Shown here: positions 1 to 8,756 of the stretch, piece by piece
Numbering within the stretch: the stretch's first letter is position 1
Layout of the letters: the number at the start of each line of letters is the position of its first letter
Source: DATKZH01 sp964475955
GTDB taxonomy: Bacteria; Planctomycetota; Planctomycetia; Pirellulales; Thermoguttaceae
Direction: 5' to 3'
DNA length: 25,343 nt
Assembly (NCBI GenBank): GCA_964475955.1
Contig: CAYYZY010000114.1
Location: forward strand, 1-25,343
Translations under genes and position numbers: made by a program
The notes under the pieces: generated by a model
Told to the model about the DNA's origin: nothing
Databases searched by the model: none
The model's input: only the letters and a program-made list of their open reading frames with translations

Positions 1-15
1 GACGCTCCCACACGA

Positions 16-34
16 AGCACGTTGGAAACGTGCT
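16..34. repeat. Dispersed palindrome, family A (single copy)
   Basis: A hairpin with 8-base arms AGCACGTT and AACGTGCT around a GGA loop. It is the same element as the copies near 4436, 16235, 16266, 21487 and 21518, whose arms read GGCACGTT and AACGTGCC. Here the outer G-C pair is replaced by A-T on both sides, so pairing is kept. Nothing else is recognisable before the first gene apart from the family B hairpin at 148-175. Confidence 0.75.
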
Positions 35-147
35 CCACGGGCCGGTCGCGCCCGCATGACCGCTACTTCCGGCACGACCGCTCGACGTCTGGCCGGCTCC
101 GGCGAGCGAGGGCGTTCTCCTGGCATATACTTGCTACGGTTTCAGCC

Positions 148-175
148 GGAACGCCGCGGAGGGCGTTCCCTACAG
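148..175. repeat. Dispersed hairpin, family B, upstream of radical SAM gene
   Basis: Arms GGAACGCC (148-155) and GGCGTTCC (162-169) can pair, followed by CTACAG. The 17-base string GAGGGCGTTCCCTACAG at 159-175 recurs exactly at 3356-3372. Both copies lie shortly before a gene start (57 and 42 bases), so they may form part of the leader, although this could be chance. Confidence 0.65.
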
Positions 176-232
176 ATGGACTGAGGACCCCTGGTCCAAC
201 GTACGCGCAAGTCAGAAAGTCGAGGCGGCAGA

Positions 233-1690
233 ATGGACGTCATCGCGCCCTGTGAGGCGACCCCGGCCACCGAATTGACCTCGCCCGTAGCCCGACGATC
301 CAAGCATCTCACGGTCGCCCTGGTGCTGAACATCCCGCCCCGGCACACGAACATCGGCAACCACGTGCCCATCTCGCTCCTTTACCTGGGCACGCAACTG
401 AAGCGTTCGGGGCACGCCGCCGTCGTGTTGGATCGGCGCAACTTCGCGCACGAGTCGCATTTCCTCGGCGCGCTTCGGGCGGTCGAGGCCGACGTGATCG
501 GCTTCCCGCTCTACGCCGACTGCTACGCGCTGACGTACGAGCTGATCAACAAGGTGCGGCGTTTCGCCCCCTCGGTGAAGATCGTCCTGGGAGGGCCCGA
601 GGTCTCGGCCGATCCCGAAGGCGTCGCCCGGACGTTCGCCTCGAAGGCCGATTTCCTGCTCTCGGGCGAGGCCGACGCCACGCTCACCCAGCTCGTCGAC
701 GCCCTGGCGACCGGCGACGTCGGCGCCCTGGAGTCGGTCGAGGGGCTCACCTACTGGGTCGACGGCCGGCTGCGGCAGAAGCCGCACGCTACGCCGGTGA
801 ACGACGTCGACGGCATCCCCTTCCCCGATCGCGACCTGATCGGCGAGAAGGAATGGAAACACCACTACTACCGAATTGGGCTAAAACGCCCTGGCGACGT
901 GATCCTGACCAGCCGCGGCTGCCCCTTCTCGTGCCGTTTCTGCTACCGACTCGCGCCCGGCTATCGCGCCAGGTCGCCTGAAAACGTGCTCGACGAGATG
1001 GCCTACATCTACGGCCGGGGCACGCGCGGGCTGAGCATCATCGACGACAACTTCCTCTCCAGCCGCAAGCGGTGCGTGGCCATCCTCGAGGGCATGCTCG
1101 GCCGGGGATGGAAGTTCACGATCAAGTGCCGCGGGCGCGTGCACAGCGTCGACCCGGAGCTGCTCGCGCTGATGAAGCGCGCCGGGGTGCGCACAGTGAC
1201 CTACGGGGTCGAGTCGGGCTCCCAGCAAGTGCTCGACGCGATGGGCAAGAAGACGACCGTCGACGAGAACGAACGCGCCATCCGCATCACGCGCGAGGCC
1301 GGGCTCCAGTGCTACGTCGACCTCTTCCTCGGCTACCCCGGCGAAACCCGCGAGACGATCCGGGAAACCTCACGCTTCCTGGCCAGGACGCGGCCCACGG
1401 GCATCAACATGGGCGTGCTCTTCCCGCTGCACGGCACGCACATCTACGAGCGGGCCAAGCGCGACGGCACCCTGGTCGGCGACTGGGGCCTGTTGGAAGA
1501 CTACCCCTGGGTGAAGCTCCCCTGGATCGACGACGTGGCCGACCTGTGGGCGGAGCATCGCCGGGTGAGCCGGCGGTTCTGGCTCAACCCGCGCGTTCTG
1601 GCCGGCGCCTTCTCGGCCGCGGTGCGCGGCTTCTCGCCCCGCGACTACTGGTCGGCCCTCAAAGAGGTCAAGAGCCAGTTGCTCGGCTGA
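233..1690 (+). CDS. B12-binding-type radical SAM protein
   Basis: A 485-residue protein with the layout of cobalamin-binding-type radical SAM enzymes. Residues about 28-165 form a Rossmann-like domain containing a GGPE motif near 120. The radical SAM core follows, with cluster cysteines C230, C234 and C237 in GCPFSCRFC, then DDNF and GVESGSQ segments typical of this group. The classical DxHxxG cobalamin ligand motif is not visible, so B12 may bind base-off or not at all. Such proteins usually carry out methylations or rearrangements in lipid, cofactor or natural-product synthesis, but no neighbour fixes the substrate. A purine-rich GAGGCGG lies a few bases before the ATG and supports this start. 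It converges on the gene at 1778-2890. Family assignment is firm; the reaction is unknown. Confidence 0.9.
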   Translation: MDVIAPCEATPATELTSPVARRSKHLTVALVLNIPPRHTNIGNHVPISLLYLGTQLKRSGHAAVVLDRRNFAHESHFLGALRAVEADVIGFPLYADCYALTYELINKVRRFAPSVKIVLGGPEVSADPEGVARTFASKADFLLSGEADATLTQLVDALATGDVGALESVEGLTYWVDGRLRQKPHATPVNDVDGIPFPDRDLIGEKEWKHHYYRIGLKRPGDVILTSRGCPFSCRFCYRLAPGYRARSPENVLDEMAYIYGRGTRGLSIIDDNFLSSRKRCVAILEGMLGRGWKFTIKCRGRVHSVDPELLALMKRAGVRTVTYGVESGSQQVLDAMGKKTTVDENERAIRITREAGLQCYVDLFLGYPGETRETIRETSRFLARTRPTGINMGVLFPLHGTHIYERAKRDGTLVGDWGLLEDYPWVKLPWIDDVADLWAEHRRVSRRFWLNPRVLAGAFSAAVRGFSPRDYWSALKEVKSQLLG

Positions 1691-1748
1691 CCCACGACGC
1701 ACGTCCCCCCCGGAAACGCCCGCCGGCGCCCGAATTCTGGTTCATCAA

Positions 1749-1767
1749 GAATCGCGCACGGCGATTC
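1749..1767. terminator. Hairpin between convergent genes
   Basis: Perfect 7-base arms GAATCGC (1749-1755) and GCGATTC (1761-1767) with a 5-base loop. It lies in the 87-base gap between the stop of the radical SAM gene and the stop of the minus-strand zinc-ribbon gene. There is no clear T-tract on either side, so a shared bidirectional terminator is a reasonable guess only. Confidence 0.4.
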
Positions 1768-1777
1768 ACGCCGCTTC

Positions 1778-2890
1778 CTACTCTTCCAGGTCCGACTCGG
1801 CATCGTCCTCGTCGCTGCTCTTGGGTGGAGTCACCGTGGCGCGGACGTCGTCGGCCAGCGGAATCGGCGGGGGGCCTCCTTTGCCGGCGCCCGCGGCGTC
1901 GTTCTCTCGCGGTCGTTGCACCGGGACGCTCTGGGCGGGGCGTTCCCGGGTCAGGAACGCCAGCTTCACGTCGCGCACCCCGACCTGGACGCCGACCGCG
2001 TCTTCCTCCAAGCGCACGCGCGGGTAGGCGGTGCTCTCGGCGTGCGTCGCACAGCGGCGAAATCGGACGCGCACCTCGGCCTTCCCCCTGCGGAAGTACC
2101 CCACGACGAAACCGACCACCGTGCCGAGCAGGAACCAGAACCAGAACGGTATGATCCACCAGAAACAGAGGCCCACGGTGAGCCCCGCGCAGATGCCGGC
2201 CACGGGCGACCACAACGACCAGGTCAGGTCCTGCACCGTATGGAGTTCCTCGGTCCAGCCTTCGTCGGTCGGTTGGCCGCACACGACGCAGAGGTCGGGC
2301 AGCTCGACGCGCCAGCACTTGCCGTCCCATCCGGCGTGCGTGTAGTTGTCGGTGGCCCGAACGTGGATCTCCCGCTTGCGCGAGCCCGGCTCCGCCTCGC
2401 GGAAGTACTGGGCAAAATGCCGGCAAAGGCCCGGCAGGTTGACGAGATAGAACAGGACGAGGTCGAGCGCCCCGGAGAGGCCGCGGCGAATCGCGCGCAC
2501 GGGCGAGGGCTCGTCGTCTCCCACGCCCCATGCGTCGCTCGCCACCACGCGCCGCACGGGCGCATCGGCGGCCTCTGGGCCGGCCGATTCCCGGTCCGGC
2601 GTTTCCTCCGGCTCGGGCGGCCGGGTCGGGATCGGCGGCGGGGCGGGGCGGGGCGCATCGGCTCGGGGTGCGGCGAGCGGGTATTCGTCGGGCTCGTCGA
2701 CCAGCAGCGCGTCTTCCGCCGGCGCGTCGTCTTCGCTCGCCGACGCCCCGACCAGCGGCACGGAACCCGAACCCGACGCGGAAACCCCAATCACGCGGCC
2801 GCACTCCGGGCAGTGGACGGACTTGCCCGCGAGGTCGGCGGACGGGGGCAGTTCTGCGTGGCAGTGAGGGCACGTGGAGTTGGTCGGCAT
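1778..2890 (-). CDS. Zinc-ribbon membrane protein, unknown function
   Basis: A 370-residue protein. The N-terminus is a zinc ribbon with CxxC pairs at C7/C10 and C27/C30. Residues about 40-130 are acidic and proline-rich and probably disordered. A further CVVC pair lies at 201-204. Two strongly hydrophobic segments at about 227-247 and 248-266, rich in W and F, look like a transmembrane hairpin. The C-terminus is polar and acidic, ending in EE. Zinc-ribbon proteins with a linker and membrane hairpin are common in planctomycetes, but I know no function for this one. The ATG at 2890 is chosen because the zinc ribbon starts immediately after it. It stands alone, convergent with the radical SAM gene. 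Confidence 0.8.
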   Translation of the reverse strand: MPTNSTCPHCHAELPPSADLAGKSVHCPECGRVIGVSASGSGSVPLVGASASEDDAPAEDALLVDEPDEYPLAAPRADAPRPAPPPIPTRPPEPEETPDRESAGPEAADAPVRRVVASDAWGVGDDEPSPVRAIRRGLSGALDLVLFYLVNLPGLCRHFAQYFREAEPGSRKREIHVRATDNYTHAGWDGKCWRVELPDLCVVCGQPTDEGWTEELHTVQDLTWSLWSPVAGICAGLTVGLCFWWIIPFWFWFLLGTVVGFVVGYFRRGKAEVRVRFRRCATHAESTAYPRVRLEEDAVGVQVGVRDVKLAFLTRERPAQSVPVQRPRENDAAGAGKGGPPPIPLADDVRATVTPPKSSDEDDAESDLEE

Positions 2891-3215
2891 GGTCGCTCTC
2901 CCGCTTGGAACCCGCGCCGGTTACGGCCAGTCCGGCGCCGCGCCGCAAACCGATGATAAGCCTCCCGATCCGTCCCGGCGTGCCTCCTTCCCAACCTCGC
3001 ACCGTTGGCCGGCTGCACTTCGGTCGCCGGCCGCCGCCGACCCGTTGCACTTTACGTCGCCGATTCTAGCCACCGCGGCCGGCCGCCGCAACCTCGCCGC
3101 GACACGCTTGAGATCGGCGCAGCGCACGGCTATCATGGGGCGGCCGGCTGGCACCGCCATCGCCGGAGGGCGAGCGCAGGGAGTCTTCGTTTGTCCGCTG
3201 AGCGCACGTCTGTAG

Positions 3216-3234
3216 GACGGAATGTCATTCCGTC
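3216..3234. repeat. Perfect inverted repeat GACGGAAT-GTC-ATTCCGTC
   Basis: Eight-base arms with a 3-base spacer, followed by a cytosine/thymine-rich stretch. It looks like one of the short palindromic repeats scattered through this window. A role as regulator site or terminator cannot be told from sequence. Confidence 0.55.
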
Positions 3235-3355
3235 TTGCTGCACGGCGGCTGAACGACGCCGAATCACCGTGCACGATTCGCTGGTGCGCCCGCTGAGGCC
3301 GCGAGGAAGGGCCTCGGTGCCGCTGTGGAATCCACGCGACGGCGCAAGCGCCGCC

Positions 3356-3372
3356 GAGGGCGTTCCCTACAG
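3356..3372. repeat. Dispersed repeat, family B copy
   Basis: An exact 17-base match to 159-175. It ends 42 bases before the epimerase ATG. The pairing arm seen in the first copy is replaced here by a different GC-rich hairpin (GGCGC/GCGCC around 3341-3352). Confidence 0.6.
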
Positions 3373-3414
3373 TTCGGGTCGGCCAGTCGTGCACGGCCAC
3401 TCAGGGGAGATCGG

Positions 3415-4395
3415 ATGAGATACTTGGTTACCGGCGGCGCGGGCTTCATCGGGTCGCACCTGGTGGAGGTCCTGCTCGAAGCGGGGCACGACGTGTTGGT
3501 GCTCGACGACTTCTCGACGGGCCGCCGCGAGAACCTCGCCCACCTGGCCGATTCCGACCGCTTGGAGGTGCGCCCCGGGAGCGTCATCGAGGCCCGCTTG
3601 GTCGGCGAATGCCTGGCCCGCGTCGACGGCGTGTTTCACCTTGCTTCGGCGGTGGGCGTGCGGCTGATCATCGACGAGCCGGTGAAGACGCTGGAGACGA
3701 ACGTCGAGGGGACGGCCGTCGTGCTCGACGCCTGCGCGAAGCACGCCGCGCCGGTGCTGATCACGTCCACTTCCGAGGTGTACGGCAAGTCGGCCAAGGT
3801 CCCCTTCTCCGAAGACGACGACAGCCTGATCGGCCCTCCCACCTTCCGCCGCTGGAGCTACGCGGCGAGCAAACTGCTCGACGAGTTCCTGGCCATGGCC
3901 CATTGGCACCAATCGCGTCTCCCGGCCGTCATCGTGCGCCTGTTCAACACGGTCGGGCCGCGCCAGACCGGCCGCTACGGGATGGTCGTCCCGCGATTCG
4001 TGCGCCAGGCGCTGCGAGGCGAACCGATCACCGTGTACGGCGACGGACGGCAGAGCCGGTGCTTCTGCCACGTCGACGACGTGGTTCGGGCGCTGGTCGC
4101 GCTGTTCGACGCGCCCGAAAGCCGCGGCGGCGTGTTCAACGTGGGAGCCGACCGCGAAGTGACCATCGACGAGCTGGCCCAGTGCGTGCGGTCGATGACC
4201 GGCAGCCGCTCGGAGATCCGGCACGTCCCGTACGCCGAGGCATTCGGCAGCGACGCGTTCGAAGACATGATTCGCCGCGTCCCCGATCTGGGGAAGCTCC
4301 GCCGCCTGATCGCCTACGGGCCCCGACGGTCGCTGGAAGACACGCTCGCCGACGTCATCCGGCACGTCCGCCGCGAGTTGGAGGAGGAGGGTTGA
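3415..4395 (+). CDS. NAD-dependent nucleotide-sugar epimerase/dehydratase
   Basis: An extended short-chain dehydrogenase of 326 residues. The dinucleotide-binding glycine motif TGGAGFIG is at residues 6-13, with the acidic pair DD at 31-32 that selects NAD. The catalytic S/T region is near 118-120 (STSEVYG) and Y149xxxK153 lies in SYAASK. FNVG near 240 is the usual substrate-domain marker. These are the hallmarks of UDP-glucose 4-epimerase, UDP-glucuronate decarboxylase and their relatives, which make sugar precursors for surface polysaccharides; the exact sugar is not determinable. The frame is open upstream to 3325, but the ATG at 3415 is preferred: it starts directly at the Rossmann fold and follows a GGGGAGA ribosome-binding site, while the extra residues would come from repeat DNA. 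It stands as a single gene. Confidence 0.92.
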   Translation: MRYLVTGGAGFIGSHLVEVLLEAGHDVLVLDDFSTGRRENLAHLADSDRLEVRPGSVIEARLVGECLARVDGVFHLASAVGVRLIIDEPVKTLETNVEGTAVVLDACAKHAAPVLITSTSEVYGKSAKVPFSEDDDSLIGPPTFRRWSYAASKLLDEFLAMAHWHQSRLPAVIVRLFNTVGPRQTGRYGMVVPRFVRQALRGEPITVYGDGRQSRCFCHVDDVVRALVALFDAPESRGGVFNVGADREVTIDELAQCVRSMTGSRSEIRHVPYAEAFGSDAFEDMIRRVPDLGKLRRLIAYGPRRSLEDTLADVIRHVRRELEEEG

Positions 4396-4412
4396 GGATC
4401 GAGAGAGCCTCC

Positions 4413-4456
4413 GTGGGGCACGATTCCCTCGTGCCGGGCACGTTGGAAACGTGCCC
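4413..4456. repeat. Paired palindromes (family A plus a variant)
   Basis: Two adjoining hairpins just after the epimerase stop. The first (4417-4435) has arms GGCACGA and TCGTGCC around TTCCC. The second (4436-4456) is family A with arms GGCACGTT and AACGTGCC around GGA. The outer GTGGGG and CCCCAC also pair, giving a larger nested palindrome. Confidence 0.8.
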
Positions 4457-4503
4457 CACGATGAAGTGCCGACACGGTTTCATTGCGCGATCTTCAGGCG
4501 ATG

Positions 4504-4515
4504 AGGGTGGCTGGG
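4504..4515. repeat. Half copy of family C element
   Basis: AGGGTGGCTGGG matches the reverse complement of the right end of the inverted-repeat element at 18718-18803 exactly over 12 bases. It ends five bases before the first coding triplet of the truncated gene at 4520. Confidence 0.5.
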
Positions 4516-4519
4516 GCTT

Positions 4520-5368
4520 TTGTTCGCGGTGGACGCGAAGGCGTGCCCCGAGAAGTTCGCGGAGTACCGCCCGCACCTGGAGCACCTGTTCGACGAGATC
4601 CTGCGGCGGGGAACGAATTCCGACGGCGTGATCGTCGCCACGCTCCAGGATTCGCCCGGGCCGCACGACGACGTCCTCACGCGCGACGGCTGGGGATACG
4701 ACCTCGTCGGCTTCCTCGACTACGACCTGGCGCTGGGCACCCGGCGCTATTCGGAGGCCATACGCCGGCCGCTCTCGAATCTCCTCAAGCCCCGCTACAA
4801 GGAGTTCGACTGGGACCACGGCTCGCGCGACAACGTGGCCGACTCGGTCGAGGGCGGCCTGTACCTGTTGCGGCGCTTCCCCACGCCCGAGGCGTTCCTC
4901 TGGGCCGATCGCGAGATCGCCACGCTGCTGGTCGACCACTCCGACCCGGACCGCCTCTGGGGCGTTCACAAGCTCGAGGCCAACACGGTCCGCACTGTGC
5001 TGATCCACACGATGCTGCACACGCGCAACACGATTGCCCGACCCTGGCGCCGGGACCTCCAACTGGGCGCGGCGCCGTGCGGCGAGGGGATTTGCCTCTT
5101 CATGCGATGTGAGGAGCCGTACGAGGGTCGGCTCCAGTTCGACGTTGCCCGGCACCGCCTTTGGATGGGGTTTACACAAGACTGGCCGCGGATGAACGCG
5201 GTGCCGGAGTGGTTCACCGTCGAGCCCGACCGGGCCCACCGCTACCGGGTCGAGAACGCCGACGCGGGAACGTCGCAGGTCGTCACCGGCGAGTCGCTCC
5301 GCCAGGGGCTGCCCGTTCGCGTCGAGCCGGGCAAGCCGCTGCGGCTCGTCGTTCGGCCGGGGGGGTGA
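4520..5368 (+). pseudogene. Probable 5'-truncated six-hairpin-type protein
   Basis: The frame runs for 282 residues from a TTG. It begins abruptly inside what looks like an alpha-helical toroid region (WGYDLVGFLDYDLALG, then a stretch with RDNVADSVEGGLYLL) and ends in a beta-rich region. Helical repeats followed by a beta domain recall six-hairpin glycosidase-like proteins, which are normally longer than 400 residues; this is a weak, shape-based guess. There is no ribosome-binding site before the TTG, no signal peptide, and the DNA just upstream (4413-4515) is repeat sequence. I therefore think the 5' part was lost at the repeat boundary. Codon use is like the neighbours, so the decay is recent or the protein is still made from an unusual start. 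It lies 78 bases before the sulfatase gene. Confidence 0.6.
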
Positions 5369-5446
5369 GGAGTGAGGCCGTGTGCCGGCGGTCGCCATCG
5401 GCCGCACGCGCAGGGTGGCGGTCGCAGTCGAATTGCGAGGTGAATC

Positions 5447-7018
5447 ATGTCGCTTGCTCAACGAACGACGGTGTTCGCCCTCGGCGTCGCGTGGCTCGCG
5501 GGCGGAGACGTGGGCCGGGCCGAACGTCCGCGGCCGAACGTGGTGCTCATCCTGTGCGACGATCTCGGCTTCTCCGACCTGGGCTGCTACGGCGGCGAGA
5601 TCCGCACGCCGAATCTCGACCGCCTCGCCGACGAAGGGATGCGATTCACGCAGTTCTACAACTGCGCCGTGTGCGTCACCACGCGCGCGGCGCTGACCAC
5701 CGGCCTCCACCCCCGCCAGGGCAAAGGCGGACTGCTCCGCCGCAACATGGTGACCCTCGGCGAGGTGCTCCGCGAGGCGGGCTACGCCACCGCCCTGACC
5801 GGCAAATGGCATTTGGGCGGCCGGGCGCCGAAGCGGCCCATCGACCGCGGGTTCGACGAATACTACGGCCTGCTGAGCGGCTGCTGCAACTACTTCGACC
5901 CGGCCAAGCAGGACCCCGTCTTCTACAACGGCGGCCGTTTTCGGTCCTTCGCGCACAACGACCGGCCGATCAAGGAGTTCCCGCCCGACTACTACACCAC
6001 CGACGCCTTCACCGACCACGCGGTCGCGACGATCCGGCGCCTGGCCGATTGCGGGAAGCCGTTCTTCGTGCACCTCTGCTACACGGCCCCGCACTTCCCG
6101 CTCCAGGCGCCGGCGGAAGACGTCGCCCGTTACCGCGGCAAGTACGCCGACGGCTACTTTGCCCTGCGCCGGCGGCGGCACGGGCGGCAGATCGCCCTCG
6201 GCCTGGTCGACCCGAAGTGGAGGCTCTCGCCGGTGGACCCCAAGACCGGCCCGTTCCGCTACGACTACGAGGTGCCTCCTTGGCAAGAGGTGGAAGAGCC
6301 CACCCGCGAACAGCGCCGGATGGAAGTCTACGCCGCGATGGTCGAGCGGCTCGACCGGGGCGTCGGCCGCGTGCTCGACGCGTTGGATGAGGCCCGGGTG
6401 GCGGGGCGTACGCTCGTCTTCTTCCTCTCCGACAACGGGGGCTGCGCCAGTTGGCCGACCGACGAGGCCGGCTTCCAGGAGTACAACCGCGGCGTGCCGG
6501 TGGGCGATCGGCGGGGGTACGAGTTCGTCGGCCCCGGTTGGGGCTGGGCGCAGAACGCCCCGTTCCGCCGCCACAAGGTGTGGACCTACGAGGGGGGCAT
6601 CGCCACGCCGCTCATCGTGCGCTGGCCGGGCGTGGTCGAACCCGGGGCGATCACCCACCAGGTCGGACACGTGGTCGACTTCATGCCCACGCTCGTCGAG
6701 CTGGCCGGCGCCGCCTACCCGGCCGAGCACGGCGGCGAGGCCGTCCCGCCGCCCGAAGGCAAGAGCCTCGTGCCCATTCTCCAGGGTCGGCAGCGCGAGC
6801 CGCACGCCACGCTCTGCTGGGCCCTGTTCGGCAACCGGGCCGTGCGGCAGGGCGACTGGAAGCTCGTCTGGGGCGCAAGCGACCGGCGCTGGGAACTCTA
6901 CAACCTGGCCGCGGATCGCACCGAAACCGAAGACCTGGCAGCACGGCACCCCAAGCGTGTCACGACCATGGCCGCCACGTGGAACCGCTGGGCGCAGCGG
7001 TGCGAAGTGGCGCACTAA
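5447..7018 (+). CDS. Secreted arylsulfatase (sulfatase family S1)
   Basis: A 523-residue sulfatase that hydrolyses sulfate esters, most likely of polysaccharides, outside the cytoplasm. The N-terminus (residues 1-26) is a signal-like hydrophobic stretch. Metal-binding DD is at 38-39 (ILCDDLGFSDLGCYGG). The formylglycine site is C76-V-T-T-R80, then AALTTG. LTGKWHLGG, a later FFLSDNGG metal site and a C-terminal DWKLVWG segment complete the family pattern. The usual site is C-x-P/A-x-R; here the third position is Thr. Cys rather than Ser allows maturation by either system, and an anaerobic-type maturase is present at 20115. The ATG follows GAGGTGA at good spacing. Its stop overlaps the stop of the convergent ATPase gene. 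Confidence 0.95.
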   Translation: MSLAQRTTVFALGVAWLAGGDVGRAERPRPNVVLILCDDLGFSDLGCYGGEIRTPNLDRLADEGMRFTQFYNCAVCVTTRAALTTGLHPRQGKGGLLRRNMVTLGEVLREAGYATALTGKWHLGGRAPKRPIDRGFDEYYGLLSGCCNYFDPAKQDPVFYNGGRFRSFAHNDRPIKEFPPDYYTTDAFTDHAVATIRRLADCGKPFFVHLCYTAPHFPLQAPAEDVARYRGKYADGYFALRRRRHGRQIALGLVDPKWRLSPVDPKTGPFRYDYEVPPWQEVEEPTREQRRMEVYAAMVERLDRGVGRVLDALDEARVAGRTLVFFLSDNGGCASWPTDEAGFQEYNRGVPVGDRRGYEFVGPGWGWAQNAPFRRHKVWTYEGGIATPLIVRWPGVVEPGAITHQVGHVVDFMPTLVELAGAAYPAEHGGEAVPPPEGKSLVPILQGRQREPHATLCWALFGNRAVRQGDWKLVWGASDRRWELYNLAADRTETEDLAARHPKRVTTMAATWNRWAQRCEVAH

Positions 7019-8754
7019 CGACGCTCAAAGCCCGTTGTCCTCTTCAGGTCGACCCCGTTGTTCGGCTCGACGATTTCGGCGATGGCTCCTTCTTCGTCTT
7101 TCCCGGCTTCGAACTTGGCCAGCACCTCTTCCACGAACGGCCTCTCGTGCGGCGGCAGCGGGTCGAGCCGCGACCGGTCGCCCGTCTCCAGAATCTCCGC
7201 CACCGGCCGGAAGAACTCCAGCCTCTCGGCCACCTCCGGCGGTTGGGCTTCGGCAAAGCACCTCCACACGCGCGGCCAGTGTGACTTCATAGCGGGTGAG
7301 GCGAGTTGCCGCAACAAGGCTTCGATCTCGAGGGCGCGTTCCGCGGAATCGAGGTCGGCGAGCGCCTCGCTCACAGGACGAGACACTCGTGCCAACGAGC
7401 TGTCATCGGCCTCACACGCCGTCAACAATGTGACCGCCAGCGCGCGTTGGCGGACTTCGCTGTCGACCTCAGGCGACGTTGCCGCGAGAAGGCCGTCGGC
7501 GATCGCGCCGTCCGTGTCTTCCTGTAGGCCCATGGTCACACCGGGATGGAAAGGCGCCCTGGCGGATTGCTCTTCCTCCTCGAACCAGACGCGGAGGACC
7601 TCGACGAACAGTTCGATCCGGCGGCGGTGCTTGCGGAGGTAGCGCATCTGGTACCACGTGAGGAAGAGCTGGTCGGGCACGGTGTAGTAGGCCGCGCGGC
7701 CCTTGCCGCCGCCGCGCAGCTCGACCACCTGCATCGACTTCAAACGGGGCAACTGCGTGGTCACCGTGTTGAGCGAGAGCCGGGCCGCCCGGGCGATCTG
7801 GCTCGGCGTGGCCGTGCCGCCCGAGCGCATCAGCGCGTCGAGGATCTTGCTCTGCTGGTCGGAGAACTGGTGCTCCAGCACGTCTTTGAGGAGCGGCGTC
7901 AGCTCGTCGACCAGCGCCCGGAGCGTGTCGACCGTCGACGCCAGGTTGCCGTGGGCGATCGCTTCATAGAGCATGAGCACCATGCGCGGGTTGCCGCCGG
8001 TGAGGCGCGAGATCGCCTTGATCCGGCCCTTGTGCCGTTCGTACTGCGCGGGGAATTCGCGGTTGCCGTCGTACTCCGCCCGGCGGAAGAGGACGGCGCC
8101 GACCTGGTCGTCGTCGAGCCGCTCCAGCGGCACGGGGCAGAAGTAGTTGAAGAAGGCCTCGTCGTAGACGCGCAGCGCCTCGAACATCTTGACGGCCGTT
8201 CCCACGACCATCATGAACGGGGCGTCCATCAACAGGCGCCGCAGCGTGCGCTGCGAGCGCTCGTCGAGCCCCCGGTCGAACACCAGGTCGAGGTTCTCGA
8301 CGAACAGCACCAGGCGCCGTCCCTCGCGCCGGGCGATCTCGCGCAGGCCGTCGATCGCCAGCTCCCGGCTCAGCTCGTCGTCCATCTCGGCGGCCACGCG
8401 CTCGTGCCACTCGGCCGCTCCCGGCACGCCGTCCTCGGCCATCACGTGGAGCGTTTCGGCCAACAGGTCGCGAAGCGACGTGATGCCCGGCAGCTCTTCG
8501 GGAAAGCGAACCGGCAGCCAGGCGCGCGCGAGCCGCTCGTCCTCCCGAATGCGGAGGCAGAGCATGAGCACGAGGGTCGTTTTGCCGGAGCCGCGCGGCC
8601 CGGTGATGAGGTAACTGGTGAAGGTCTTCGCGTCGCACTGGCGGCGAAACGATTCGACCAGGTAGTCGAGCGTGTGCTCCCGCGCGGCGAACGTGGCGCG
8701 GAGTTCCTCGTCGCTCATCTCCTGCGGCATGTACTTGTGGGCGACCAGCGCCAT
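7015..8754 (-). CDS. P-loop ATPase with winged-helix domain
   Basis: A 579-residue protein, second gene of a minus-strand operon. Walker A GPRGSGKT is at 52-59 and a Walker B-like strand LVLFVENLD at 148-156, with E in place of the usual first D. GTAVKMF near 220 looks like sensor 1, and TGGNPR near 290 is typical of archaeal-type/ORC-like and STAND ATPases. A winged helix with SQIARAARLSLNTVTTQL follows near 340-370, then a helical C-terminal region of about 150 acidic residues. Such proteins act as DNA-bound switches or conflict-system NTPases; the role here is unknown. The ATG at 8754 is used because it follows the upstream stop by two bases and a GGNG-rich site. The frame is open to 8883, but that part overlaps the previous gene. 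The stop TAG shares bases with the sulfatase TAA. Confidence 0.85.
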   Translation of the reverse strand: MALVAHKYMPQEMSDEELRATFAAREHTLDYLVESFRRQCDAKTFTSYLITGPRGSGKTTLVLMLCLRIREDERLARAWLPVRFPEELPGITSLRDLLAETLHVMAEDGVPGAAEWHERVAAEMDDELSRELAIDGLREIARREGRRLVLFVENLDLVFDRGLDERSQRTLRRLLMDAPFMMVVGTAVKMFEALRVYDEAFFNYFCPVPLERLDDDQVGAVLFRRAEYDGNREFPAQYERHKGRIKAISRLTGGNPRMVLMLYEAIAHGNLASTVDTLRALVDELTPLLKDVLEHQFSDQQSKILDALMRSGGTATPSQIARAARLSLNTVTTQLPRLKSMQVVELRGGGKGRAAYYTVPDQLFLTWYQMRYLRKHRRRIELFVEVLRVWFEEEEQSARAPFHPGVTMGLQEDTDGAIADGLLAATSPEVDSEVRQRALAVTLLTACEADDSSLARVSRPVSEALADLDSAERALEIEALLRQLASPAMKSHWPRVWRCFAEAQPPEVAERLEFFRPVAEILETGDRSRLDPLPPHERPFVEEVLAKFEAGKDEEGAIAEIVEPNNGVDLKRTTGFERR

Positions 8755-8756
8755 GG

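Larger units (their letters stand above)
2891..3414. other. Intergenic region with repeats, no gene seen
   Basis: This 524-base gap separates the divergent zinc-ribbon and epimerase genes. I see no convincing coding frame. It holds a perfect inverted repeat at 3216-3234 (arms GACGGAAT and ATTCCGTC, 3-base loop) and the second family B string at 3356-3372. Promoters for both genes should lie here, but none stands out. Confidence 0.6.

Noticed and set aside
4355..7015. Minus-strand open frame of 886 codons
   Set aside because: It lies antisense to the epimerase end, the truncated gene and the sulfatase, and its sequence shows no domain. Long antisense frames are expected at this GC content.
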